NCBI RefSeq assembly: GCF_039555335.1
Contig: NC_092642.1
Coordinates: 57,825,776-57,889,775 of the forward strand
Length of the DNA: 64,000 bases
Reading direction: 5' to 3'
Origin: Amphiura filiformis
Lineage: Eukaryota; Echinodermata; Ophiuroidea; Amphilepidida; Amphiuridae
Shown one piece after another: positions 11,730-24,900 of the stretch. A model generated the notes under the pieces. The model was given only the letters and a program-made list of their open reading frames with translations, was not told the DNA's origin and searched no databases. Positions within the stretch are counted from its first letter, which is position 1. Each line of letters opens with the position of its first letter. The position numbers and the translations under genes are program-made.

Positions 11730-13610
11730 TGTAACGCGGCTGGGCCGCGGTGGTGAATACTGAGAATCCGGAACCTGGAACGACTGGACAAAAAGACAAA
11801 CTGTACGAAATGCCATCTAAAATGGTGAACTATTCTTATTGAGCGAATTTCACTGGTTCTTAAAAATACTACTCATGGCGGGAGCTTTCGACTGATGCCA
11901 GCTTGTCTATCAGTTTGGCAATTGAGCAATTTAGGCCAATCAGAAGTCAAATTTCTTTGCGATATAAAAATCAATAAATAAAACAAGAAAATAATAGGCT
12001 TCAGCCCATTTAATTAATTTTGAAGTCACTGGCAGATTTTCCACGTACTTTCCTTGATTCTGAAGTATAGAACTGCACGATTGAAAGAATAAACAGGAAG
12101 TTCCTTTTTTAATTCATAAAACGACGAGTGCGCCTTTAATCCATAACACCTAAATTCAGAGCCACCATCTGCATGGCATGCAATACATGCATGCACATCA
12201 TAATGCAAGGCTAAGCTTAGCCTTTCTTGAAGACTAGGAACTTCCCCTTTTATATTCTATCGTAATTAAATTAAGATGATTAAGCCATTGTTTAACAGTC
12301 ACGATGAACCAAGATGTCCAAGAGAAGCAGAAGGCCCAAGAGCCTAAGTAAGCTTAAACTTTCCAGGCCACCTACAGGCGCTAAAAGTTGCAAGGCAGCA
12401 GCCTAGGCCACCTAAGTTTACCGATTTATGACGATTTGTGACTGTAAAGATGCTGAAAATGGTGCAGTTCTATAGGCCTATCTTCGAGGGAGACAATCAA
12501 GCATTCATGGGAACCAAAAATTATTAAACTACGCAGTGGAGAAAGCTAGGCTAGCCTTGAAAAAGGCTCGAAGATGACAACCCACTTTACACTGCTGACA
12601 TGGCTGCATGTCGTCTGCTACATTTTGACCACCATTTTTGGCTGAAAGTTCCCATAAATTGCATTAAATGTCTTCCACATCGAAGCTGAAATTTAGTGAA
12701 CCAATGTCAAGGAAAGCGAGGCTACGGCAGTGAGTGGCAATCACTTCCAATGCCCGATGAGTCTCATTTCAAATCTGCTGTGATAGAGCTGACCAGGGCG
12801 TGACTGCCCCTGGCAGCGTCAAACCAAAAAGTGAGCAATTTTGGCGAGCAGCCGCTTTTATAGTGAGCAATTTATCGCGAAAACACGCACAAAACGAGAG
12901 TTGAGTGAGCAGAAAAATCACTTTCCTTGCTCACGAGCAATTTATCGTCTTTTCTCGTGAGCAAGAAACAGCACATTCTGCTCACGAGAACTCGCTCACC
13001 GAAAAGGTTTCTGATTGACTGAAAAACATGAAAAACGAACGCGGCTCAAACCCAGACAAGCGAGAATCCGACCATAGACATCCCCAGACGGGGTCGATCT
13101 CCAGAATGAAAAGCGAGTTGCCAGGGCTGCAAATTTGACAGAATCTTTACTAGATTCAGAGAATTAAGCCCAAATCAACAAAGAACTGGCAACATGTAAA
13201 CAAATCAAAACTTTCCCAGATCGAAAATATGCACGAAACACATCATTTTAAACCAATTAATTTACGCCTAAATTCAATTCAGATTTCAATAAAAGTAATT
13301 TTGATAGTATTTCCACCTGTGCTTTACTGTAAACTTTTATTAATTTGCACAATAAAAGAATTTGGGTCATGAAAATCTGGCGACCAAATCAGTAACTGGT
13401 GAGTAATACAATACTCTTCATTCAGTAAGCTTATAAAAATGCATGACCAGAACATCGAAATCGAGGACGAATCGAAATTTGGTTATAAAAATCATGATAA
13501 CTAGTCCAAGAGATATAGGTACGTGTAACAATACAAAAATAAGACCATAAGCCTCACACGAGCTCAAATAACCAATTTTAGAGAATGAGCGAAAATCCAT
13601 TTTCGTTACA
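11730..13610 (-). repeat. LTR 1 (3' LTR in element orientation), intact
   Basis: 1881 bp, TGTAACG...CGTTACA. By eye it differs from the second LTR by about five substitutions and four short indels, mostly near 12790-13120 (for example GCTGACC versus GCTAACC). Such low divergence implies a young insertion, because the two LTRs are identical when made. Inner features of the LTR (promoter, polyadenylation site) were not identified. Confidence 0.85.
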
Positions 13611-13645
13611 CTACCCCCACCTCTGAAAAGAATTTCGTCCTCGAA
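13606..13645 (-). pseudogene. Possible remnant of pol C-terminus with PPT
   Basis: Read on the minus strand this gives F-E-D-E-I-L-F-R-G-G-G-S-V-T running into the LTR. The Gly-rich stretch is the polypurine tract. An acidic FEDE followed by a Gly-rich tail just before the 3' LTR is common in Ty3-type elements. A TAA lies two codons upstream in the same frame, so no protein is encoded. The family call is an inference from a very short match. Confidence 0.35.
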
Positions 13646-15959
13646 ATTTTATTTAATTTCTGAATTAAGTGAACAATCTAAATTGTGAACTATTATTAAA
13701 ATTCAAAACATTCAAAAGAGAATTGAATTTACCAAAATTTGAATAAAAGCCAAAATTTCATTAAAAAAATGCACAGGATTTAAACTGGTTAGATCGACCA
13801 ATTCCATACCTAAGTCATTTTAGTGCACTCATCATTGCCAAAAATTACTCGTCTTGTGACACGTGAACATTTCCACCACTGAGGTCTCCAGCGCTTGCTT
13901 TATGAAACATTTTAAAGAAGACATAACACCGTACTAGGAAGACCTTTGCAAGACAATCCCTGTCAACATTGAGCACACAATACATAGTATAAAATCTTAC
14001 TCTACAATTTGGTTTAATTTTGTTTTGATTTTCAAGAATTTTTTTTTAATTATTATTATTTTTATCATTTAAATTTTGCAAATCTATTTCAAATTTAACT
14101 GAAGTTAAGTATAAAGTTATTCCAGAAATATAATCAAAAGTTTTCAAAACATCTCAAATATTAATTCAAAACGATATTCTGAAATCTGTTTCAAAATCAT
14201 CACAATGTAAACAAAGGTTATTTTTATCTTCCAAAATTTCAAGTTTTAAAATTTCAATCAATTTTCAAATTTCCAATTATCCAAAACTCCAAATTTTTAA
14301 ATGTTTCCAATCATCACAAAACTTTAATATCAGAAATAATAGTATTTCACTTTCTGAGCTTTTCAAAATAACCAAAATTCATTTAAATTTTATTTTCCAA
14401 AAATCCAATTTTCAAAATTCAAAGATAAATTATTTATCAATTAAAATTTTGTGCTCCAAATTATTTGCTAGATTTTTGATGTGTGAATTTACAAATTTTA
14501 CATGCTGAATTAACTGAATCTTCGTATAGTCTTCTTCTGCAGGTTATCAGTCTCTCAGATGATCATCAGCTTGTACACCATCACACAGGTAGCCTGTCAT
14601 CTGACATCATGCTGAACCAGGTTCCAGATGGCAGTGAGAGTCACCTTGTCAAGACTCAAGTTGGGAAATGTTGCTTTGAAAAGATTTAACACTGGTATTG
14701 TTGGAAGAACCATCAAAGTTTCACCATACACACTCGGTAGCGCAGTCATCCCATCACACCATGTAGCTAGCACAGGGCTCTCATCAGAACAGGTTCAGAC
14801 CATCGCTCACATGACATCCCACATAGAGCCCAAGGTAGAGAATAAATAATACCAGTGTCAAACTTCTCATTGCAACATGTCCCAGGTGCGTGCCATCTCC
14901 AGGTTGAATACCATCGAAGACTGAAGAACCACCGTCACCACATGCTGACTGATGAACCATTGCTGAAAAGATACAACTAGTAAAGATGGTTGTTTACACA
15001 AGCAAAGCAATGGTACCATTCTTTAATTCACATCAACACAGTCAAGTTGATAGCATATGTACAATGTGTAGTACCAAATCATCAGAATTAATAAAGTTGG
15101 TTGAACAATAAAATATCATAAAACATGACATTTTGCAGTTATTTTGTTAAAGTTGAAGGTACATGTTAGACTTTTTTTTTTTTTCTCCATCAAATAAAGT
15201 TAATCTTCAAGGTTGGCAAGGTAGAGTGTAGCCAAACCATCTCTCCCTGAAAGGTAGGTAGGAAATATTGGTAATGAATTTTACAGTGTGATCAGTACTG
15301 CAAGCATCAATGTCAACATTCCAGAACACAATGTAGGACCCCTGATACTGTGGTGCACCAGCAACACCAGTACGTCATACATGTGAAAGGTAGGTATGTT
15401 TCATCACCCCAGGTGAGATCTATAATTTGAAGAAATTAATAAAGATTGCTAACTATCAAGATTGGTGTAAACAGTTGTTGGTTGGTAGCCACTCACTTTT
15501 AAAATTTCCATTCAGCAGCACTGTACAATTAGTACAGCACAGCTGATACAGCCACATCTTACCTCTCTCAGTTTATGTAAATTAAGTAGAATGATAAGAG
15601 TCTCACACACTCTCAGTCTCCCTGCAATCATCCTAAGGTTCCACCCATTTTGTAGTAGTCGTCTCAAGGCGTAGTACCAGATCAAAACAATGGCGCTTAC
15701 TCAACCATTGCGATCAAAAAACACATCTCCGTTAGCTGCTGAGCTTACCCTGCTCGTCCTGGCTACAACGGAGGTATCAACAAAAGCGGACCGGTCCTTT
15801 CCAATTCCAACAAATTCACATGTAAAAATACATCTTCCAGGCATGGCGCTATATCTCCCTCTTCCTCACTCCTTTATCGAGCACCTTCTCTGGGAACGGC
15901 GGGTGGTTACTACGTGGCCTTGCGACTACTTCCAGTTCAATGGGCAGTGGCGTCTACTA

Positions 15960-16092
15960 CTGTATGTATCCATTGCTGCAACCCCTGCTACAGCGTCTGC
16001 AGCCCCTGCTACTGCGCCTGCACTCTGCAGCCCCTGCTACAGCGCCTTGAGCCCCTGCTGCTGTGCCTGTAGTCCCTGTTACAGCGCCTGGA
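15960..16092. repeat. CCCCTGCTACAGCGCCTG minisatellite
   Basis: Five or six degenerate units of about 18-24 bp around CCCCTGCTACAGCGCCTG. It lies in the retrotransposon interior. On the minus strand it would encode Gly/Ala-rich peptide, but no longer frame contains it. Confidence 0.65.
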
Positions 16093-16667
16093 TCACCATC
16101 CACATTATTTTCTATCTAATTTCGGAGTTGGGTTGTCTACCAACCTTAGGATTGCTATACCACCAGATAATGTAAGATGAGGCTGTGACTGTAGGCCATC
16201 TGGCAACACTAAAAGTATAAAAACTTTGATAAAAGTTAACATGAAGGACATTTATGCAGTTGTAAATACTTGCAATTACATTGCATATTAAAGATGATAG
16301 ACTGGTCATTTGGTACTACTCAATTCTGAAGCTGCATTTGTAGGCCATAATTACATCAAGGAATACCGGCACTCACATGCTCAACAGGCTTTGAAGCATT
16401 TTAGACTCAATTCTGACATCACAAACACACAAACATCACCATCGCATTGGTAGCGTAGACATGGCATATGTGTAGCGTAGAACCGTAGCGGCGCAGAAAC
16501 AGTATACATTTTGAACACCATAGAATAGGCTAAATAGAGCTGCGAAGCCACAGGTAAGCTTACCATGGAATGTCGAAATTCATGTCCAGGCTGTTCCGGA
16601 CGATCTCAGTACTCAGTAGGTCTGTCATCTATGAAGAAGGTCAACTCTCCTAAGAAGCAAAGTTCAT

Positions 16668-16685
16668 CCACACAAGCTGCCACCA
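16668..16685 (-). promoter_or_regulatory. Possible tRNA primer-binding site
   Basis: On the minus strand TGGTGGCAGCTTGTGTGG begins six bases inside the 5' LTR. A TGG start pairs with the CCA end of a tRNA, and this is the expected place for a primer site. I cannot name the tRNA. Confidence 0.45.
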
Positions 16686-16691
16686 AAAATT

Positions 16692-16864
16692 TGTAACGCG
16701 GCTGGGCCGCGGTGGTGAATACTGAGAATCCGGAACCTGGAACGACTGGACAAAAAGACAAACTGTACGAAATGCCATCTAAAATGGTGAACTATTCTTA
16801 TTGAGCGAATTTCACTGGTTCTTAAAAATACTACTCATGGCGGGAGCTTTCGACTGATGCCAGC
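16692..16864 (-). repeat. LTR 2, first fragment
   Basis: It is identical by eye to 11730-11902 of LTR 1, starts TGTAACG, and stops abruptly after GATGCCAGC, where CATTACAAGG begins. The LTR resumes at 33149 with TTGTCTATCAG, exactly the next base of LTR 1 after the shared AGC. Confidence 0.9.
16862..16864. repeat. Left TSD (AGC) of 16.3-kb element
   Basis: AGC occurs once in the intact LTR (11900-11902) and twice here, at 16862-16864 and 33146-33148. That makes it a 3-bp target-site duplication. Confidence 0.8.
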
Positions 16865-17389
16865 CATTACAAGGTGTTGTCTAAGCTTTTTGGAGCGTCG
16901 AATACCGAGCTACCTCGGTATACCATTAAGTACATCTGTCAGCAGCAGGATTAGTGCCCCTGTTAAATCAATAACATTCAGCAGAAACCATATGCTACCA
17001 AGAGGCCGCGGGGCATATAGCGGGGTATCCAATTTCGTTTGCATCACAAGTCCTGACTGCTTTGCTTACTGTAATATCACCGACCTTGTTGCAAGGGCCA
17101 ATCAGAGCCAATATACTGCGCATGCTGAAATCCTCCGGTAATTAAAAATTCCTTTAAAAAGGAAAAGGGCAAACAAAGGATTGGGTGTAACTTTATGGGT
17201 GTACGCTAGTAATTAGTGTGAATGTGAATCAATGTGAAATGTGTTTCTTTATTATACGATATTCTCTGTAGATATAATGTGTCTATTTGTATGTGACTGC
17301 TAATGTCAATATGAGGCCGTCGTAGTTCGTACGGGGCTCAAACTCGGTGGGTGGATGTAGTTTTCTTTTGTTATTCTTATTATTATTTA
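16865..17389. other. Unique left arm of the 16.3-kb element
   Basis: It contains the TIR and the short palindrome near 16903-16918. A 94-codon frame (16857-17141) crosses the TIR boundary and so is fortuitous. No transposase motif was seen. Confidence 0.5.
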
Positions 17390-18415
17390 CTGAGTAGTCC
17401 TACGTGCATGGGGTGGGTGTTAGATGAAAGTAGTCCTACGGAGGACCTTTTTTTATACTTTGGTGTATGTAACCCTACAGGGGGCCCATTTTCCTTATTA
17501 ACTGAAGTCCTGCGTGTGTGGGGTGGTTGGGTGTTAGATGAAAGTAGTCCTACGGGGGGACCTTTTTATACTTTGTTGCATGTAGTCCTACAGGGGCCAG
17601 TTTTCCTTATTATTATTTATTAAGTAGTCCTACGTGTATGGGGTAGGTGGGTGGGTTTAAGATGAAAGTAGTCCTACGGAGGACCTTTTTTTTATACTTT
17701 GTTGCATGAAATCATACGGGGCCAATTTCCTTATTTACTGTAGTCCTACGTGTATAGGGTGGGGTGGGTGGGTGTTAGATGAAAGTAGTCCTACAGGGAC
17801 CTTTTTACACTTTGTTGCATGAAGTCCTACAGTACAGTAGCCCATTTTCCTTATTATTATTTACTGAGTAGTCCTACGTGTATGGGGTGGGTAGGTGGGT
17901 GTTACATGAAAGTAGTTCTACGGAGGACCTTTTTTATATTTTGTTGCATGTAATCCTACAGGGGCCCATATCCTTATTACTGTAGTCCTACGTGTATGGG
18001 GTGGGGTGGGTGTTTGGGTGTTAGATGAAAGTAGTCCTCTGGGGACCTTTTTATACTTTGTTGCATGTAGTCCTACAGGGCCAATTTTCCTTATTATTTA
18101 CTAAGTAGTCCTACGTGTATGGGGTGGGGTGGCTGGGTGTTAGATGAAAGTAGTCCTAGGGGGGACCTTTTTATACTTTGTTGCATGTAGTCCTACAGGG
18201 GCCATTTTCTTTATTATTTAATGAGTAGTCCTACGTGTTTGGGGTGGAGGGTGGTTGTTAGATGAAAGTAGTCCTATGGAGGACCTTCTTTTATACATTG
18301 TTGTATGTACTCCTACATGGGGCCATTTTCCTTATTTACTGTATTACTACGTGTATGGGGTGGGGGGGCGGGGTGGGTGGGTTTTAGATGAAAGTAGTCC
18401 TACGGTCCTACGTTA
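17390..18415. repeat. ~118-bp tandem array with G-runs
   Basis: About nine units starting near 17391, 17503, 17622, 17740, 17867, 17983, 18106, 18225 and 18340, with spacing of 110-127 bp. Each has GTCCTACGTGTATGGGG, a GGGTGGGTGGG-type run, GTTAGATGAAAGTAGTCCTA, GGACCTTTTT and GCATGTAGTCCTACAGG. Several runs fit the four-tract G-quadruplex pattern (17757-17773 and 17998-18019, for example). TTATTATT microsatellite lies between units and continues at 18415-18452. Confidence 0.85.
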
Positions 18416-18452
18416 ATTATTATTATTATTATTAGTGTTATTATTATTATTA

Positions 18453-18948
18453 ATATAGGTTTTCCCGTCCAATTTCGAACTTTGGTCGTTCAGTTTAGTA
18501 TAAGTGACATTCCTTTTCGCGCGAAATTTAATGAACGCTTACATTCTCGATTTCAATTAAGCGAATGTTCAATCTATTTCATTTAATACGCATTCAAAAT
18601 TCTAAAAAGTGCACCCAATTTCGCACATTGTGCAGCAAATTTTGCAAATTGTGCAGCCAACTTCACGTAGGCTTTAATTCAGAGCCTATTTGGAAATACA
18701 AATTAATATTATGCGAAAACAAAATGGAAAAATGTTCAATCGAATTCGCAAAGTGCAGAATCAAATCCTGAAGTTCTTAAATAGTTTACAATGGTTCAAA
18801 TATGAAAATGCTATTTATCGTGTTTACCCAGTGGGCACAGGTTAGGATTTCGCCGTTGAATCAACGTTGACACAACGTCGAAGTTTCAATCTAACCTGAT
18901 TTCAACCCGATTTCAACCTAAAAGTTAGTTGAAATCAGGTTGAAATAT
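18453..18948. other. Spacer between two tandem arrays
   Basis: Non-coding. 18835-18948 has an inverted pair, AACCTGATTTCAAC and GTTGAAATCAGGTT, forming a possible hairpin. It runs directly into the first 54-bp unit, so it may be the junction of an older short element. Confidence 0.5.
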
Positions 18949-21900
18949 GGGCACATGTATTTGGTGGTATATAGGAAAAGGGTAGCACAATTTTTGAAAG
19001 GGCAGCACATGTATTGTGTGCTATATAGGAAAAGGGTAGCACAATTTTTGAAAGGGCAGCTCATGTATTGTGTGGTATATTGAAAAAGGGTAGCACAATT
19101 TTTAAAGGGCAGCACATGAATTGTGTGGTATATTGGAAAAGGTAGCACAATTTTTTGAAAGGGCAGCACATGTATTGTGTGGTATATTGGAAAAGGGTAG
19201 CACAAGTTTTGAAAGGGCAGCACATGTATTGTGTGGTATATTGGAAAGGGTAGCACAATTGTTGAAAGGGCAGCACATGTATTGTGTGCTATATAGGAAA
19301 AAGGCTAGCACAATTTTGAAAAGGCAGCACATGAATTGTGTGGTATATTGGAAAAGGGTAGCACAATTTTTAAAAGGGCAGCACATGTATTGTGTGGTAT
19401 ATTGGAAAAAGGTAGCACAATTTTGATAGGGCAGCACATGTATTGTGTGGCATATTGGAAAAGGGTAGCACAATTTTTGAAAGGGCAGCACATGTATTGT
19501 GTGGCATATAGGAAAAGGGTAGCACAATTTTTGAAAGGGCAGCACATGTATTGTGTGGTATATTGGAAATGGGTAGCACAATTTTTGATAGGGCAGCACA
19601 TGTATTGTGTGATATATTGGAAAAGGGTAGCACAGTTTTTGAAAGGGCAGCACATGTATTGTGTGGTATATAGGAAAAGGGTAGCACAAATTTTGAAAGG
19701 GCAGCACATGTATTGTGTGGCATATAGGAAAAGGGTAGCACAAATTTTGAAAGGGCAGCACATGTATTGTGTGGCATGTAGGAAAAGGGTAGCAAAATTT
19801 TGAAAGGACAGCACATGTATTGTGTGGTATATTGGAAAAGGGTAGCACAATTTTGAAAGGGCAGCACATGTATTGTGTGGTATATTGGAAAAGGGTAGCA
19901 CAATTTTGATAGGGCAGCACATGTATTGTGTGATATATTGGAAAAGGGTAGCATAGTTTTTGAAAGGGCAGCACATGTTTTGTGTGGTATATTGGAAAAG
20001 GGTAGCACAATTTTGAAAGGGCAGCACATGTATTGTGTGGTATATTGGAAAAGGGTAGCACAATTTTGAAAGGGAAGCACATGTATTGTGTGGTATATAG
20101 GAAAAAGGTAGCACAAATTTTGAAAGGGCAGCACATGTATTGTGTGGCATATAGGAAAAGGGTAGCACAAATTTTGAAAGGGCAGCACATGTATTGTGTG
20201 GCATATAGGAAAAGGGTAGCACAAATTTTGAAAGGGCAGCACATATATTGTGTGGCATATAGGAAAAGGTAGCACAAATTTTGAAAGGGCAGCACATGTA
20301 TTGTGTGGCATATAGGAAAAGGTAGCACACATTTTGAAAGGGCAGCACATGTATTGTGTGGTATATTGGAAAAGGGTAGCACAATTTTTAAAAGGGCAGC
20401 ACATGTATTGTGTGGTATATTGGAAAAGGGTAGCACAATTTTTGATAGGGCAGCACATGTATTGTGTGATATATTGAAAAAGGGTAGCACAGTTTTTGAA
20501 AGGGCAGCACATGTATTGTGTGGTATATTGGAAAAGGGTAGCACAATTTTTGAAAGGGCAGCACAATTTTTGAAAGGGCAGCACATGTATTGTGTGGTAT
20601 ATAGGAAAAGGCTAGCACAATTTTTGAAAGGGCAGCACATGAATTGTGTGGTATATTGGAAAAGGGTAGCACAATTTTTGAAAGGGCAGCACATGAATTG
20701 TGTGCTATATAGGAAAAGGCTAGCACAATTTTTGAAAGGGCAGCACATGAATTATGTGGTATATTGGAAAAGGGTAGCACAATTTTTGAAAGGGCAGCAC
20801 ATGTATTGTGTGGTATATTGGAAAAGGGTAGCACAATTTTTGAAAGGGCAGCACATGAATTGTGTGGTATATTGGAAAAGGGTAGCACAATTTTTGAAAG
20901 GGCAGCTCATGTATTGTGTGGTATATTGGAAAAGGGTAGCACAATTTTTGATAGGGCAGCACATGTATTGTGTGATATATTGGAAAAGGGTAACACAGTT
21001 TTGAAAGGGCAGCACATGTATTGTGTGGTATATTGGAAAAGGGTAGCACAATTTTTGAAAGGGCAGCACATGTATTGTGTGGTATATTGGAAAAGGGTAG
21101 CACATTTTTTGATAGGGCAGCACATGTATTGTGTGATATATTGGAAAAGGGTAGCACAGTTTTTGAAAGGGCAGCACATGTATTGTGTGGTATATTGGAA
21201 AAGGGTAGCACAATTTTTGAAAGGGCAGCACGTGTATTGTGTGGTATATTGGAAAAGGGTAGCACAATTTTTGATAGGGCAGCACATGTATTGTGTGATA
21301 TATTGGAAAAGGGTAGCACAATTTTTGAAAGGACAGCACATGTATTGTGTGGTATATTGGAAAAGGGTAGAACATTTTTTGAAAGGGCAGCACATGTATT
21401 GTGTGGTATATTGGAAAAGGGTAGCACAATTTTGATAGGGCAGCACATGTATTGTGTGATATATTGGAAAAGGGTAGCATAGTTTTTGAAAGGGCAGCAC
21501 ATGTATTGTGTGGTATATTGGAAAAGGGTAGCACAATTTTTGAAAGGGCAGCACATGTATTGTGTGGTATATTGGAAAAGGGTAGCACAATTTTTGAAAG
21601 GGAAGCACATGTATTGTGTGGCATATAGGAAAAGGGTAGCACAAATTTTGAAAGGGCAGCACATGTATTGTGTGGCATGTAGGAAAAGTGTAGCACAAAT
21701 TTTGAAAGGGCACAAATTTTGGGATATAGAAAAAGTGTAGCAAAATTTTGAAAGGACAGCACATGTATTGTGTGGTATATTGGAAAAGGGTAGCACAATT
21801 TTTGAAAGGACAGCACATGTATTGTGTGGTATATTGGAAAAGGGTAGCACAATTTTTGAAAGGGCAGCACATGTATTGTGTGGTATATTGGAAAAGGGTA

Positions 21901-24900
21901 GCACAATTTTTGATAGGGCAGCACATGTATTGTGTGATATATTGGAAAAGGGTAGCATAGTTTTTGAAAGGGCAGCACATGTATTGTGTGGTATATTGGA
22001 AAAGGGTAGCACAATTATTGAAAGGGCAGCACATGTATTGTGTGGTATATTGGAAAAGGGTAGCACAATTTTTGAAAGGGAAGCACATGTATTGTGTGGT
22101 ATATAGGAAAAGGGTAGCACAAATTTTGAAAGGGCAGCACATGTATTGTGTGGCATATAGGAAAAGGGTAGCACAAATTTTGAAAGGGCAGCACATGTAT
22201 TGTGTGGCATATAGGAAAAGGTAGCACAAATTTTGAAAGGGCAGCACATATATTGTGTGGCATATAGGATAAGGGGAGCACAAATTTCGAAAGGGCAGCA
22301 CATGTATTGTGTGGCATATAGGAAAAGGGTAGCACACATTTTGAAAGGGCAGCACATGTATTGTGTGGTATATTGGAAAAGGGTAGCACAATTTTTAAAA
22401 GGGCGGCACATGTATTGTGTGGTATATTGGAAAAGGGTAGCACAATTTTTGATAGGGCAGCACATGTATTGTGTGATATATTGAAAAAGGGTAGCACAGT
22501 TTTTGAAAGGGCAGCACATGTATTGTGTGGTATATTGGAAAAGGGTAGCACAATTTTTGAAAGGGCAGCACATGTATTGTGTGGTATATTGGAAAAGGGT
22601 AGCACAATTTTTGAAAGGGCAGCACATGTATTGTGTGGTATATAGGAAAAGGGTAGCACAAATTTTGAAAGGGCAGCACATGTATTGTGTGGCATATAGG
22701 AAAAGGGTAGCACAAATTTTGAAAGGGCAGCACATGTATTGTGTGGCATATAGGAAAAGGGTAGCACAAATTTTGGAAGGGCAGCACATGTATTGTGTGG
22801 CATATAGGAAAAGGGTAGCACAAATTTTGAAAGGGCAGCACATGTATTGTGTGGCATATAGGAAAAGGGTAGCACAAATTTTGAAAGGGCAGCACATGTA
22901 TTGTGTGGTATATTGGAAAAGGGTAGCACAATTTTTGAAAGGGCAGCACATGTATTGTGTGGTATATTGGAAAAAGGGTAGCACAATTTTGAAAGGGCAG
23001 CACATGTATTGTGTGGTATATAGGAAAAGGCTAGCACATTTTTTGAAAGGGCAGCACATGAATTGTGTGGTATATTGGAAAAGGGTAGGACAATTTTTGA
23101 AAGGGCAGCACATGAATTGTGTGCTATATAGGAAAAGGCTAGCACAATTTTTGAAAGGGCAGCACATGAATTATGTGGTATATTGGAAAAGGGTAGCACA
23201 ATTTTTGAAAGGGCAGCACATGAATTGTTTGCTATATAGGAAAAGGGTAGCACAATTGTTGAAAGGGCAGCACATGTATTGTGTGCTATATAGGAAAAGG
23301 CTAGCACAATTTTTGAAAGGGCAGCTCATGTATTGTGTGGTATATAGGAAAAGGGTAGCACAATTTTTGATAGGGCAGCACATGTATTGTGTGATATATT
23401 GGAAAAAAGGTAGCACAGTTTTGAAAGGGCAGCACATGTATTGTGTGGTATATTGGAAAAGGTAGCACAATTTTGAAAGGGCAGCACATGTATTGTGTGG
23501 TATATTGGAAAAGGGTAGCACATTTTTTGATAGGGCAGCACATGTATTGTGTGATATATTGGAAAAGGGTAGCACAGTTTTTGAAAGGGCAGCACATGTA
23601 TTGTGTGGTAGGGTAGCACAAATTTTGAAAGGGCAGCACATGTATTGTGTGGCATATAGGAAAAAGGTAGCACAAATTTTGAAAGGGCAGCACATGTATT
23701 GTGTGGCATATAGGAAAAGGGTAGCACAAATTTTGAAAGGGCAGCACAATTTTGAAAGGGACAGCACATGTATTGTGTGGTATATTGGAAAAGGGTAGCA
23801 CAATTTTTGAAAGGGCAGCACATGTATTGTGTGGTATATTGGAAAAGGGTAGCACAGTTTTTGAAAGGGCAGCACATGTATTGTGTGGTATATTGGAAAA
23901 GGGTAGCACAATTTTTGAAAGGGCAGCACATGTATTGTGTGGTATATTGGAAAAGGGTAGCACAATTTTGATAGGGCAGCACATGTATTGTGTGATATAT
24001 TGGAAAAGGGTAGCACAGTTTTTGAAAGGGCAGCACATGTATTGTGTGGTATATAGGAAAAGGGTAGCACAAATTTTGAAAGGGCAGCACATGTATTGTG
24101 TGGCATGTAGGAAAAGGGTAGCACAAATTTTGAAAGGGCAGCACATGTATTGTGTGGCATATAGGAAAAGGGTAGCACAAATTTTGAAAGGGCAGCACAT
24201 GTATTGTGTGGTATGTAGGAAAAGGTAGCACAATTTTTGAAAGGACAGCACATGTATTGTGTGGTATATTGGAAAAGGGTAGCACAATTTTTGAAAGGGC
24301 AGTACATGTATTGTGTGGTATATTGGAAAGGGTAGCACAATTGTTGAAAGGGCAGCACATGTATTGTGTGCTATATAGGAAAAGGCTAGCACAATTTTTG
24401 AAAAGGCAGCACATGAATTGTGTGGTATATTGGAAAAGGGCAGCACATGTATTGTGTGGTATATTGGAAAAGGTAGCACAATTTTGATAGGGCAGCACAT
24501 GTATTGTGTGGTATATTGGAAAAGGGTAGCACAATTTTGAAAGGGCAGCACATGTATTGTGTGGTATATAGGAAAAGGGTAGCACAAATTTTGAAAGGGC
24601 AGCACATGTATTGTGTGGCATATAGGAAAAGGGTAGCACAAATTTGGAAAGGGCAGCACATGTATTGTGTGGCATATAGGAAAAGGGTAGCACAATTTTT
24701 GAAAGGGCAGCACATGTATTGTGTGGTATATTGGAAAAGGGTAGCACAATGTTTGATAGGGCACCACATGTATTGTGTGGTCTTTCGGACATAGGTTAGC
24801 ACAGTTTTTGAAAGGGCAGCACATGTATTGTGTGGTATATAGGAAAAGGGTAGCACAAATTTTGAAAGGGCAGCACATGTATTGTGTGGCATATAGGAAA

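Larger units (their letters stand above)
13611..16691 (-). other. LTR retrotransposon interior without coding frames
   Basis: About 3.1 kb between the LTRs. No protease, reverse transcriptase, RNase H or integrase motif could be read on the minus strand. 13650-14460 is very A/T-rich. The longest open frame (15690-16175, 161 codons, plus strand) is antisense to the element and ends in a tandem repeat. A stretch at 14517-14849 has higher complexity (68- and 73-codon open frames) but no recognised homology; it could be captured host sequence. Confidence 0.55.

Noticed and set aside
14483..14849. Two overlapping open frames as an exon of a host gene
   Set aside because: No splice phase logic or recognised domain was seen. 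The segment is inside the LTR element; captured sequence is possible but unproven.
15690..16175. 161-codon plus-strand frame as a gene
   Set aside because: It is antisense to the LTR retrotransposon, runs through a minisatellite and has no family motif.
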